From Amblyornis subalaris (Eukaryota; Chordata; Aves; Passeriformes; Ptilonorhynchidae), in contig JACAXG010000060.1 in NCBI GenBank assembly GCA_018881555.1, positions 4,030,001 through 4,094,000 of the forward strand: DNA of 64,000 bases, given 5' to 3'. The notes beneath the pieces were generated by a model. It was not told where the DNA came from, did not search any database, and saw nothing but the letters and a program-made list of their open reading frames with translations. The position numbers and the translations under genes were made by a program. Of this stretch, positions 1 to 11,830 are shown one piece after another; position 1 is the first letter of the stretch, and every line of letters starts with the position of its first letter.

Positions 1-2789
1 TATGGTCCTTTTAAAACACCTAAATCAGGGGAAAAACACAAAGCATTATACAGGCAGTCAATCTGCCTTATTAATAATATTATTTAGTCTGTTACCTCTT
101 GTATGTTTGTCCACTCCTTTCACTTACCATCCAAATGCAGGTGATCAAAGAAATGTGAGTGGGAGAACTGTACTAACAGTGTTTTGCACAGGATGTGGCT
201 TTCTGAGGGTAATACTTATTTCATTTATGGCACTACCAAATACTGCTCTCTGGGGCTAATGGGGGGATTTGCAACCACATGAATTTTTGCCAAATATGTT
301 GTTTTTCTAAAGATGAAATGCTTCCCAGGAATATATCCATTTCAACAATTTTCTGGTCCAGATCCATCTAGTCACTTCTTATTACAGAGAGAGTAAAGAA
401 CGAATGGAAAGTTTTGAGTTTTCAAGACTATATATATGAAAATCCAGTAACAGGGGAGTTGTCTATCTGGTTCTGAAGGGGAGCCAGAAAAATAATAGTA
501 ATATCAGAAATTTATGTGAGTTGAATAAAGCATAGCATTGAATGAAAGCAATTTGTTCTGATGGAAATCCATCTTTGCATTATTTNGCTGTCGTATCTTA
601 CTGACTTGTTGAATTCTGCCTTTTTGCTAAAACTTCACACCCTCTGTGCGGTTAAGAGAAGTCAGAGATAGTGTAAAGAATATATGCATTCCTCCTCTTA
701 TTCCTGTTTGAGTGTTCTCTGAGGTGGAAATAGAGCACTTCTTAATCAGTGAGTCTGGGTAGTTAAGTGGTATAATTCAAAGGGCCAAATTTTGAGTTAG
801 GATAGATTTATTCTATTCTATTTTTATATGAGTTATCAGACTTTTCATTATCTCTTTGGTTTGGCTGTTGTTACAGAACTTATCTACATGTTTTAGCAGT
901 TTGATGAAAAATTACCGCTGTCAATCTGGTCAGCTTTTCCAAGACAGTCACCCAATAAATGAAAACTGAAGGCCATGATATCAGTTTTCATTGGACATGT
1001 CCTCATTCTGTTTATGTTTACATGATGGTGAACTTTTCTGCTGCCATCTATACAGACATCTTTTACTGCAAATTTGTGAAAGTAAGCAGTGAGAGAGGAG
1101 GAGTCAACGTTTCTGAAANAACACAGAAAGCACACACACTTTACACAATTTCGGAATGGCAAGCCCTAAGCTAAAGTCACANGTGACTGTTCATTTGAAA
1201 ATACTCTTCTGAAGGCTGCCTAAATCTGCAGCCAGATTCTGTTTCAGGATGCTGCCTAAGGCTTGAACAAAACCGAAGCATCACATATTCAGGATTATGA
1301 AAATTATTAATAACCATGGCCAAAAATGGATCTTTTGGGGTGTCATTGGGTCAAAGGGTTAAAGCAGCCAAGGCTGCAAAGGGAGAAACTTCTAGAAAAA
1401 CAAAGAAACAGGATCCAAGGAGTATGAATTTGTCTTCCAAAAGAAAAGAAGGCCAAAACTTAAANCCCACAGCCTCCAAGACATTCCCCCCACCTCAAAT
1501 ACTTGAGAAGACAGAGGACTAGCAATTGCCTGTAAAATGTAATACACCATGTGCTGGGGCACAAGTAAGGAACATTGCAAAGAACCAGGATCCTTGCCAT
1601 TTTCAATAGAGAAAATGTGGCTGCAAGAGATCCCTGATTTCTGGTGGTGTTGTTATTTTACTTTTAAGCAAAGGCAGCCAGAATAACAGCACTGAAGAAT
1701 ACCAAATGGATAATCCAAATTTTGAATATTTTGCAAGAAGAAACCTCTTGCGCACCAAGTGCTCTTTGCATTTTTCATAAAGTGTCTTTGTCAATCCAGA
1801 TATGATAGCAACTTTTTTCTCACAGCAAGAGTGGTTCTATTGAAAGAGGAAAAATAGAAATCGATAAATAACAGTTCAGCTGAGAAACAAAACCTTTGGA
1901 GCCCAAAGGACCAGATTTGAAGGAGACACTAGGTATGTATCAGCCAGGGTGACAAAGGGAAAACAAATCACGTATCCAGACAACTTGTTGATGGATATGC
2001 TTGCCAAAGATAATTTAGTGCCAAACACAGAGCTGAAAGCAACCAAGTAAAAATCAATAGGCATCCAAGTGGTGCTGTGTAGAACAGTTTCACAGAGGAC
2101 AGCAGACATCAAAGTAGGCAGCGAGAGTGAGCTGTGGCCTTTTCAGTCCTCAGAACTGAATTAAGTTGAACGCACATGGCTTCTTCATACAATGCTNACA
2201 GGATAGAAGGAAGACTTAAGCCCATCAGCAAGAACAGAGCAACGGATAAACCTCTTTGACTAAGACTTAGTTTATTTAGTCAGATGGGGGAAAAAAAAAG
2301 CAATCCACCAAAGCCCCCCTGAAACCATCACTATCCCATCTGTCTGTGTTATTAACAAAGACTTGTCCAAAGGCTGAGTGGTGTTAACAAGGCATCTCTG
2401 CTCATTTGGACTACACGAAGGTGCAGAAAGTCATAAAGTTAATACATCGTTAAGCATTTACCAGACAATAACAACAAAAGGTAGTGAGAAATCCAAGAGG
2501 ATCCACTACCAGCATTTATTTCAAGGACACAACTGCAGGACCTGAAATCCAAATTAGAGAAAAATTTTTCTCTTGTCCCATCAGCAAGTCAAACCTCATC
2601 AAATTCTTGCTTTAAAGATTGGGGGGAGTGTGTGCGTGGGGGGGATGGGGGTGTGTGTAAATCACAATGGTAAAGTACATCTCAATTCAACTGTGATCCT
2701 CTTTTTCTTCCTAATCAGAGACCACCACAAGAAAATAGGACTTCTCAAAGAAGGAAGATGCGTGTTATACTGCATGCTCAAACAATGGA
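1..2789. other. Non-coding intergenic sequence
   Basis: I see no supportable gene here. Open frames are short and match no family I recognise. A 68-codon frame at 1316-1522 (plus) is Lys-rich and starts in a decent context (accATGg), but it has no neighbouring exon and no recognisable domain. A G-rich tract lies near the end (2621-2658). Part of this stretch may be the decayed 5' portion of the pseudogene that follows, but I could not align it. Confidence 0.5.
2621..2658 (+). repeat. G-rich, GT-interspersed tract
   Basis: Runs of six, seven and four G are interrupted by short GT repeats. The spacing fits a potential G-quadruplex on the plus strand. It is a low-complexity tract with no gene attached. 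Confidence 0.6.
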
Positions 2790-3480
2790 CAAAACCCAGC
2801 AGAATTATAGATCTTGGCTAATGCATGAGAAAGTCAGAAAACAGACACAAAGCATCACTCACTGACAGTAATATAATAGGGTGCTCCCCCGGGACTGACG
2901 CATGCAGGGCACTGATTGGCCTGCATGTCTTCTGGGGATGCAATGCTGTTGGTGTTTTTTTCAGACAAAGGAAAACTGGGAGCCCTAGAACTCATGCAAA
3001 GAAAATGCCATTATCAATATAACTTTTCAGTGTTTGGGCAACCCTGGGAGCTTTCATCAGGCTTCTTTCAGAAATTACAAGAATTCACATGCCATCTGTT
3101 TGTCCCTAAAAGTGCAACAACCGATGCCATTATCAATCCTTCTCTGCCAAAAGGGATGAAATCGACTCCAGCCAGCTTCCCCCATGCAAAGATTGCTTAT
3201 TCCAGCATGAACTGCATGCAAACCATTAAGCAGGAATTTGGAGATGATTCCTGCAATGTGAACCCACTCTGCTGGATCCAGCGAGTTATGGCTGGACAAC
3301 TGATGCCAAAGGGAATTTGGACATTCAGTGGATGCCTGAATCATCATCACCCAAAACTGTCTTGAAGCTTATGAATTACAGATGTGTAATGTCCATTCCT
3401 GCCAAACTGATGAATGCTTATGCATTAGTAATAGATTGAAATGCACAGAGATATGCAAGTTCCAANCTATACCAAGTAAA
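2790..3480 (+). pseudogene. Inactivated gene of a CXC-type Cys-rich, transposon-like family
   Basis: Three reading frames must be joined to follow the homology. The frame at about 2795-2953 carries RIIDLG and then CRALIGLH..GC..VGVFF. After a T7 run (2955-2961) the frame shifts to KGKLGAL and FGQPWEL..FQKLQEFTC. From about 3155 a third segment reads SSQLPPCKDCLFQ, GIWR, YGWTTD, GNLDIQWM and VLKLM. After another shift near 3385 the Cys-rich end reads C-x4-C-x4-C-x-C-x6-C-x3-C followed by KFQ. In-frame stops occur at 3227-3229 and 3245-3247, and another at 2819-2821. The order ALIGLHAFxGCD, LQEFTC, LPPC, IWxxxL, WM, then Cys-rich tail, matches uncharacterised multicopy proteins I know from fish, cnidarians and arthropods, whose tail resembles Tesmin/TSO1 CXC domains. 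Link to a mobile element is my inference. The N-terminal half of the family was not found upstream. The copy cannot make a functional protein. Confidence 0.82.
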
Positions 3481-5880
3481 AGTGTGATGGTGGAAAAGAA
3501 CAGTTTGCAAGATCACTTCAGTGAAGAATTGGCAGAGAAAGATAAAAAAGAGAATCATGTTATACAAGACCTATGAAGCAAATATCTGACATGATTGCAC
3601 GGGGAGAAGATACAATGTTGTTTATCATGGTATATTTAAAATTATTAGTTCCCTACTTGTGCTCAGAGTCTCTTTTTTACCCAAGGACTGTATACTCTGA
3701 TAAAGTGAGGATTGTCATCAAAAACATGCTTAGCAGCACTGAATTACCCCCCTGAGAAAGTTATCACATCCAAACAAAATCTAGATGTAGCAACACCTGC
3801 AAGGAGCTTCAGAAGAATTTTGACCACAGGAACCATGAGTAAGAGGAATGCCTGACCTCGGCTCAACAGATGTTGACTGGACAAGACACTTGTGTTCTGT
3901 AAGATCTTCTCAACTCTCTCCTTTTGAAAGGTGATCCAGCTGCTAAGAATGGGCAAACTGTCCTTGTTAAATGAGAGAAAAAACTTCAGTGGAGACAGTA
4001 AGGTAGTGCTGACACAGGCAAAAAGTGGTCCTGCTCTCTCCATGTCCTGGATGTCACTGTCCATCCTGGTGGTACCATGTCCTGCTTACTGAAACAAGGG
4101 TTTGTGTAGTCATGCAATGAATTAGTCTGNGGAAAATGGATTCAGGTACACCCTTGTCCTCTCCCAACTTCTGCTCCTGTTCACCATTAAGCAAGTAAAA
4201 GTACAGTGAAGGGAAGAGAATAGTACAAGGGTGAGAACAAGCAGTCAGAAGCAGACNAAGTGTGGATCTACTGCTTTTATCAATACTGACAACTTATGCT
4301 GTCTTAAAGTATTTGTCTGACTACAATCCTGAGATCTTCCAAATAGCTTCTCATTTCAGCTTATATATTACCACTCCATAATCCCGTCATCACCGCCTGA
4401 AGCTGGTCAAAACTCTGCAAGGGAAGAGGTTTTCGGAAAAGAGAGTTTATTTTACAAAAACTAAGCTCAAGACTTTCTTCATGTGTGAAAAGGACTGAAT
4501 ACCTGAAGACTACTCCTGCACATTTAAATCACCCCAAAATCCATCCTGTTTCATTGCCCTTGCCAAGCACTACCTCCTGATTACTGAGCACAGAAGTTTA
4601 AATCAGGGAACATCTTCCTGTGAAGACAATTGAAGAGACTGAGGAAGAAAACAAAAAAGCAAAAGCCAAAGCTGAATAAATTGCTCACACTTATTCAGGG
4701 ACCAGCCTAACTGACTAACTTAGTTTCAGTGCTTCTCTCCCAAGTTATGGAAGCAATAACCATTCCCCTATTTCCCTCTTTTCTTGCATGCCACACACAG
4801 TTTCTTGTTGAGCTTTCATAGTATGCAAACCCCATGAAGGTCTCTCATCTACAGTGAGAAAAACAAGAATTCTTCACGCAGCTCTGGCTCACTCATTTCT
4901 GTTCATTAACAGTGTCAGCAACAAGTGCCAGCTTGAAAGCTTTAGGTCAGGATTTTAAAACACATGTTTTTCTGTCCATTAGAGCCCTCATCTCCAGGAT
5001 GCTTTGATTTTTACGTTGCTATGAAAAAAAATTCTTACAATTTAAATTTTATTAATTTTGTCACAACTTCTTAGCTTCAATTCACTTGTTATTAAAGTTA
5101 ATTGGCTTTTGTAATTAAATTATTTTAAACATATTTTACTAAATATTTTGTTTTAAAAACTTACCATAATATATTTTATCACAATTTAATATGTCTTTTA
5201 ATACTGCATTTTTGAGTGTTTTAATATAAAAAGCATAAAGAAACTGACATGTCTGAAACAAGAATTTCAGCCTTAGTGAAATAAGAATATTCNATCAAGA
5301 GTGGCATATCTCTTCTTTGACTTATATAAACACCTTTGCCTTCCACACTGATTCTGAAAATAAGCATCCATGACATACATGTCCCATGTACTCTCCGACC
5401 CCTGCAGACCCTGGCTGTGTCTGCTGACTTGGTGGTATGGCAGCTGCCGCTGCACCTCCTTTGGACAAAGCACTCAGCTTCCAGTGCTCTCCCTGACCTG
5501 GAGCTCACCAGTAACAACTTTATGTGCATTTTTTTGGTGAAATTGATTGTTAGGCCAAAACCGCTGCATTCAGCACCTGCAGTCCTCTGGTATCTGCATA
5601 CTCATTTCCTTCACCTGAATCCAAACCTTGAGATCAGGGTTTTTTTACGCGTGAAGCAAACTCAGGCAGCCTCAGGTGATGATGTTAACCTTCTCAGTGT
5701 TGAGGGGATGAAAGAGATCTCACTTCAATCTAATGATCCAAATCCACCTTTGCTGTAGAAGCCTACTCTCCCAGGCAGCCTATAAGACTGTTTGAAAAAC
5801 TCCTGGAGCTCCGAGCATCATTCTCTTCCCGTNATACCCCTCTCCAGACACTCGCATCAGTGCTGAAAATAGTACCAGAA
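3481..5880. other. Non-coding intergenic sequence with AT-rich block
   Basis: Nothing recognisable as a gene. A strongly AT-rich stretch occupies about 5015-5230. The 140-codon open frame at 5336-5758 is among the longest in the window, but it has no family match, no splice context and ordinary composition, so it is not called. Confidence 0.5.
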
Positions 5881-5884
5881 ACAA

Positions 5885-6260
5885 CTAGAAATTCCTCCTG
5901 GAGGGAGGGCCGGTGCATCCGGGAGGGAGGCAGGTAACAGTTCCCTCCTTCTTCCCAGCAGATCCTCCCCTCGACGGGAGCGCGCACGAAAGGTTTTATG
6001 AAGTGACATATGTCTAATTGGCTGAAAGGTAATATTCAAAGGCCCGCCGCTCCTCTCAGAGCTCAGGGACTGCAGCTGGCAGAGTGTTAAATCAGTTAAC
6101 AGTTGGCCCTTTACTGCGCTGCACCACTGCTGCCGCTGCTGCTGTTCCTGGGGCCGCTGCCCAGTTTGGCTCATTGAGCTCCCCAGTCAATGGAGAAGGC
6201 ATCTCTATTGTGCACCTCAAAGCATGCTCACAGCCCCTGAAAGAGAAACAGGCCCCAAAC
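5885..6260. promoter_or_regulatory. GC-richer candidate regulatory block
   Basis: CpG dinucleotides rise sharply here (for example the GACGGGAGCGCGCACG stretch at about 5974), against a CpG-poor background. Between them sits a compact motif group near 6004-6030: the E-box CATATG and a homeodomain-type TAATTG core. A CTGCCGCTGCTGCTG repeat follows near 6128. It could be a CpG-containing enhancer or a small promoter. No transcript or exon is evident, so function is inferred from composition only. Confidence 0.3.
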
Positions 6261-7702
6261 TACTGGGGCAGATCGTATGACAGGATTACTTGCTTGTTGT
6301 TCCTCTTTCTTTCTTTTTTTCTTCTTTAAAGGACTTCTATTGGACTACAGGAAGGAATTACGTGAGGAGGAGACCGTATTACATAGTGACAGCTGGAAAA
6401 CTGGGGATTGCAGACTAGTAACGGAGCTGGGTTCCTTCTGTGCCGGCTGGACACCTACCTAAGGCATCTTTTAATTAATTTGTGCAGAGAGTGATATCCA
6501 GAGCCCAGGCAGCGCAGAGCAAATCCTCGCGTGACTGACACTGGTGGCAGCCTGGGTGGGGACGGGATTTTTTCACAAAAGAACACACAACAGCCCCTCT
6601 TTGCAAACCTTAGAGCACAGAAGTGCAAGCTTTTATTGTTGTTACAGGATCCAGACACCCAGATTCAGGAAATGTGTTAAAGCTGTGATTAAGCAGAGCT
6701 CTGAAAGCCTGACACTCCAGTCGCAGCAGAGACCAGGTTCTTGGCTGGCAAAAATCAGTATTTCTCCAATGGTGTCAATAGACACTGCCTGGCTGATGAG
6801 CTTCACTATCAGCCCAACAGTGCTTCTGTAACTGGCTCTGATACACCTGTCCAAGCAACATCAGACAGGCAATTTATACCCACCTCCTGCTTTGTGCAAG
6901 TCAAGGCTGTGTGTGCGCCTCAGACCCCTGTACTTGTGCTTGCAATAAGACATCNACAATTTGCCTTCCAGTGTTGTAAACAGGCACAGCACCAGGGACC
7001 TCCACCACGGCTTAAGATGAGGACAGCAATNGTTCCATAGGCACCCATGGTGGCAGCGAGGGAATCACTTTCTGGAATTTCAACATGACCCTGCTACACT
7101 CCNCTAGAAAAGCACAAACATTACACATTTCTGGTAAAGTACATGTTTATGCCTCATCTCACCTTGTCAGTAGCATCTCAAGGGGTCAAAGATTTCTCAA
7201 GGGGTCTTTAATTTACCACTCTCACTGTTCAAATAGCACTCACTTAAACCACACTCTAATCTATCTTCTCAGCAGTGCCACCATTTTATCTAGGCCTAAA
7301 AACTGCACNAAACATGCAGTCCTATCCTGGGTAAAAATAGCACTTTCATTTGGGAACTACAAATCCTGCTGGAGGCTTGGCTTATGATGGCTTATGATAT
7401 CAGTTTTCCCTCACATTTTTGGACTGAGGGAAAATCAAGTTCTCAAATCTTGAAGCAAAGTGTTAAATTCTGCATTGTTTTGATTCAAAGTGCGTAGTTG
7501 TCCAGGTCTCTAAAGATACCAAAACCCCCAAGCTCTATGACATTCTTGGAGAGGAGAAAAGATCGGCCCAATTTTCATCTACATGCTGGCACATTTGCAC
7601 CATTCTGACAACAAACAAGGACACCAAAGTGGATTTAAAGGCAGACTGGCATGAAACAAGTTGCCACAAGAGAGGGTTTGAATTTAGAGTGCTCAGGCCC
7701 CG
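6261..7702. other. Non-coding intergenic sequence
   Basis: No gene seen. A strong pyrimidine tract followed by AAAG at about 6300-6330 looks like a 3' splice site, but the sequence after it has no matching donor-bounded frame that I can place in a gene. Confidence 0.45.
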
Positions 7703-7752
7703 TTGTGGTAACTGTGATAAGCTGCAGATAAATGCTTTTATCATAACCACAA
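7703..7752. promoter_or_regulatory. RUNX/GATA motif cluster, imperfect inverted repeat
   Basis: Within 48 bases the plus strand shows TGTGGT (7704-7709, RUNX core), TGATAA (7715-7720), AGATAA (7726-7731), TTATCA (7738-7743, GATA core on minus) and ACCACA (7746-7751, RUNX core on minus). The outer sites are mirror images, so the block is an imperfect inverted repeat. Paired RUNX and GATA sites are typical of blood-lineage enhancers. Occupancy or activity is not shown by sequence. Confidence 0.4.
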
Positions 7753-8869
7753 TAAAGGCAAGGTAAGAGACCCGGCTTGCTGCTCAACACAAACACAGGG
7801 CACTACCTCACACACGCCACAGAATAAGACCCAACACTCAGGCGCTCACCACAAAGCAGATGAGGCAATGTAAATCCCCACCCTTGCTGGCCTTGTGGTA
7901 ATTTGTTCATGTGCTTGTCCCCAGGGTGAGTAAAACCAGCCTGCTGTGCCAGAACATCTCGAAATAGCAACATTTGCTGAAATTGTACATTATTATTAAC
8001 ACCTAGGATTACGTCAGAATGGATCATATCTTAACCAGCTCTACCGCACATCATGTAGTCTCTGAGCACACAACATTATTGTANTATTCAGTCATTTAAT
8101 TAAAACAATAATTGATGCATAGGATGAAAAATAAAAAGCCTTTTTTCTGAAAAGCGTACAACTCAGCCTTATGAAAAGATGGTATAGATACCTGACAGGG
8201 TGCATTAAAAAATGAGAAGAGGATTTTTGTGCTAGGGTCAGAAGAAAAGTGAATTTTAGAAGCATGAGAAGCAAGAGGAGCTGGCAGAAAGGCCTGCCAG
8301 AGTAAAGCTGCCCAGCCAGCCTACAGGAGCAACTGGATTGTGGTAGGAAACAGAAAGGATAGGCTGGTTGAGAGAAAAAGGTTTGCTTTTTGCAAGGTAG
8401 GGACTGCAAAGGGACATATCTGAGAAAAGATTTTCAGAAAACATGAAAGAGACAAGACTGGGCAGAAGGGAAGTGAGAGAAATGGAAGGGTGATGGGGTA
8501 GTCTTCAGCTCTGATGTAGGGGCTGAGAGATCAGGTAAGTGACTGCTGTCATCCAGGGACCAAAAGCCCAGGGTCAGTGAGGAAAACACTGAGGAATACC
8601 AGTACAGAAAACGAAAGACCAAGACATTTCACAACTTCAGAGTGTTTGACACTCCCAAGCATCCAGACTTTCTGTATCCTACTGGCTGTCCCATTTCACC
8701 CTAGCTATTGTGGTCAGCTTCACCAACAGTGTTCATTTATCAGATGCTGCTCTATTNCCTTCACATGTAACATGGAAAGAACTACAGGACAGAGCCTACT
8801 CTGCCCTCGTGTCTGGAATGCAGCTCCTCTTGGCACCATGGCAGAGCTGGGGCTCTTGGTGTGTAACGA
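7753..8869. other. Non-coding intergenic sequence
   Basis: No gene, structured RNA or recognisable repeat seen. Confidence 0.45.
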
Positions 8870-9035
8870 AGGGCAGTCTGGTCTAGTGATCTCAGCAGGC
8901 GAGGCTGGGAGGTGGGCATGCCGCGCTTCTCGTGCCAGCTCTCACACTTGCTTCTCCCTCTGTAAAATGGGAATACCACCTGCCAGCCCCACAGGCTTGT
9001 CATGAGGATTGATTAATGTTCGTAGACATTTTTAA
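8870..9035 (+). mobile_element. MIR-type SINE fragment
   Basis: The order of landmarks matches the MIR consensus on the plus strand: a GTCTAGTG start-like block, a CTCACACTTGCTTCTCCCTC segment, the characteristic CTGTAAAATGGGAATA, and then CACAGGCTTGTCATGAGGATTGATTAATG. MIR is an ancient tRNA-derived SINE shared across amniotes. This copy is diverged but its core and 3' part are clear. It overlaps a chance open frame at 8577-9005. Confidence 0.72.
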
Positions 9036-11218
9036 GAGGGGGGAAAGCTCACCAGACAGAGCTGCTAAAAGGCTGCTTGCGGGCAAATGGTTTTATCNCT
9101 GCTATGGCTTCGCATTGTCTTCACTCGACAAATTGAGGCCCACACCATCAAAAAATTGTTACATTTGGATTCAGTTATGTCCAAAAGATTTGTGGCTGTC
9201 AGGCACAGCTACAGCAAGCAGCAGTTCCAGAACAAGTGACTCTTAACCCGGGGAAAAGTAGCCCATCCCTTGCCTTTTGCTTGGCTCCAAAAATCCCTCT
9301 GTAGCCTTTCATGTCTTCAAGGCTGTGGGTGTTCCTGCACGATGCCAGTCACAGTCTCATCACAAAAACTTCCTAACCACTACCAGACATGCTCCCTCNA
9401 CCCTGGGCTCCCACTGGAAAGTATGCCTGCTCCTGTGTCCAAGCCTGTAATGCCAACAGTTAATTCACAGGCACGTGAGCCCTGCTGTAGCCTTTTACTA
9501 GTTTGCCCCAAAACTTGTACCTTGAATTCTGACTGCACTCCCCCCCAGGTCGAGGGAAAATGCAGGGATGGGGTAACCCGTACCACGGCGGGGCTGCCAT
9601 TCCAGAGCACAGATAAAAGTGAAACCTGAGCGGAAAATGTTTGCGGTGCCACTGGCAATCAAGGGCCGGGTTGTCCCAGCAACGGGAACACTTCATCAGC
9701 TCAGCTAACAGATGGTCAGTGAGCAACAGGCAGCATATGTTCCAATAAGCACTGACATCAGCACAGATGGAGGGTGGGCAGGAGGCTGGCCCTGAAACAT
9801 AACCTGACATTTCCTTCTCATTTGGTGCTGCATTGTTATAACTCACACAGGAAGATTAGCAGGGAAAAGTGAATAGCATTAGGGAATCTGCTCAGGAACC
9901 GATTACTAACACTTCACTGCAGTTTTAGATTTTTACTTAACCAGAGTGCAACATTGTTAACAACATTCAGGGGCAGAAAAGGAAAATGCAGTGGGTTTTA
10001 ACGATGGGGCTTTATTTTCATCACAGACAGGTTTTCCCAAGAACACTAATTAACAGATTGCCACCTTCTAGGACTCTAGATCTCCAGTTCCACTATTTCT
10101 ACAGCTTTTTCTTTCACTCCTTCCATCCCTCCCCCAACAAAATGCACCCAAATACACCACAGGATTAAATAAAGCTCCACAACACATTGTCACAAAGGGC
10201 ATAACTTTCCCCGGCCCACAAATAAACTTTAATGTTTGCTACAAAAGACAGAAGAACAGCCACAAAAAGAAAAAAAAAAAAAGCATATATTCCTGCTGAT
10301 GAGCATTCAATACAAAATAGGAATCAAAGGAGACTGTAGTCCTTGGAATCAACAACAGATTGATCTGGGACCCAGAGAATCAGTATGCAAACAGGTTACA
10401 CACAAGTTGTATATTTATAGACTTGCACTGGGGATAATGGGCAAGCATGCTGCATGGCTCCAAAATGCCTCTTTGTGACAGACAGCAAGATGTCAAGTCG
10501 ATACATNCAAATGGTCTAAGTGTACAGCTGTATCACAGGCAGATATTAAAGAAAGGAAACACGTGCAGCCACAGCCTTCTGTTACCTCGTGAGATACCTT
10601 TAGAAGCCTTTTCCTCCGCTAGCGCGTGGGAAAGTTTAGCAGGCACCTCCCTTCAATGCTAATGGGACTTGTATGTACATCCATCTCTTGTGTCAGCACA
10701 AGAACAGACCCTCCAGTGAAGACCGTCTGCAGTCCTGGGGGACTGCCAAGCTGTTTTGGAAATGGCAAACGCTTCCATCCTCTGTTCCTTGTGCCTTTCT
10801 TTGGAGGGCATGAATTTGGTCAGGGATTTGCANTCTGGATAACCCCCTGTACCTCCTCCTGTTTATTCAGTTTCTTCTCTGCAGCTTTACCCAGATGCTA
10901 TGCGTAGCACAGCCAATTCGCACAAGGATCTCCTGCCCTTCTTCAAACTACAATCTCTCTGAGAGGCAAATGTCATCCGCCTCTTTTAGCAAAGAGTTGC
11001 ACAGGGACTCAACTGATGGTATTTTCCAGTGGCTTCCAGTTTTGCACAGCTCAATATCTGGCCTCAGCATTGCAGGCTTACTGGGGCAATATTCCACATA
11101 TTTAACGGCCACACACTGCAGCAATCACTTCCCACATCTCTAAGCTTCCTAGGAACTTCTAAAGATGGCAAGCTGTGCTCCAGCAGATGACAACGGGTGC
11201 CACAAGATACTGGTATAT
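9036..11218. other. Non-coding intergenic sequence
   Basis: No gene seen. A short A-rich run lies near 10264-10281. Open frames of 90-130 codons (for example 9460-9846 minus) have no family resemblance and no supporting splice sites. Confidence 0.45.
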
Positions 11219-11335
11219 CTTGAGCAAGGTCACAGAGTTAGCAAATGAGACATCTAAGAAGGTGCAGGGGAATTAATCAGGTTTTCTAACTCTGCCCCCC
11301 ATCCTAATGATTAGACAGAATCCTCTTACAGCAGA
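11219..11335 (-). mobile_element. MIR-type SINE fragment, antisense
   Basis: Read on the plus strand, the block GAGCAAGGTCACAGAGTTAG, then TCAGGTTTTCTAACTCTGCC and ATGATTAGACAGAATCCTC, matches the reverse complement of the 5' half and core of MIR (the segment often seen as ...AAGGTCACACAGCTAG...CCACTAGAC...). It is diverged and lacks the 3' part. Confidence 0.6.
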
Positions 11336-11499
11336 ACAAATTAGATACTCATCAACTCTGAAAACATGTGTTCAATGAGAACTCCCTAACAAACAATGTG
11401 TGTCAATGAGTAGACAGCCACACACAAACTGCAGATTACTGCATAAGTAGCAAGGCGTCCCAAGCATGTGCTGTTGTTACTAACTCCCAGAGGCAAACA

Positions 11500-11830
11500 C
11501 TAACTCCAGTAAAGCCATTTAATAACGCTTTCAAGCTGAAAAGACCAAGTAGCTGAATCATTTTTGATTAATTTCAAGCACAAGAATGCCAGACGGCTGA
11601 GAGGTGCCCATTTTATGATCTGGGCTGTGTTACGCTTTATGCCATCAACGATTTTTAGTGTATCAGAGAGGTGACCTGAGAGTCTGGGATTGTGCTGTTG
11701 GAAGCCCATCTCTTTTAGTGCTGCTTGGAGAATGGTCATCCAGTCATAGGGGATGCTTTGTTCCTTTCCTCCACTACACGGAAGCAAAGCCTGTACATAC
11801 TTACTAGTTTGGTGCAGCCTCACTGTCCCA
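11500..11830. other. Unassigned block, possible conserved non-coding element
   Basis: This 330-base block is open across 107 codons on the minus strand but matches no protein family I recognise. On the plus strand it carries AT-rich homeodomain/CDX-like words (TTGATTAATTTC near 11562, CATTTTATGATC near 11610) set in sequence of balanced composition without simple repeats. Deeply conserved enhancers often look like this. Conservation cannot be judged from one sequence. Confidence 0.25.

Noticed and set aside
1316..1522. Lys-rich 68-codon frame with a good start context
   Set aside because: Could not be aligned to the pseudogene downstream or to any family I know.
5336..5758. 140-codon open frame on plus
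   Set aside because: No family resemblance, no splice context and no codon or domain signal. Chance frame in GC-richer DNA.
6300..6345. Strong pyrimidine tract plus AAAG resembling a 3' splice site
   Set aside because: No matching exon frame or downstream gene. Pyrimidine tracts are common in this region.
8577..9005. 142-codon open frame on plus
   Set aside because: Its second half is a MIR SINE, and the first half resembles nothing.
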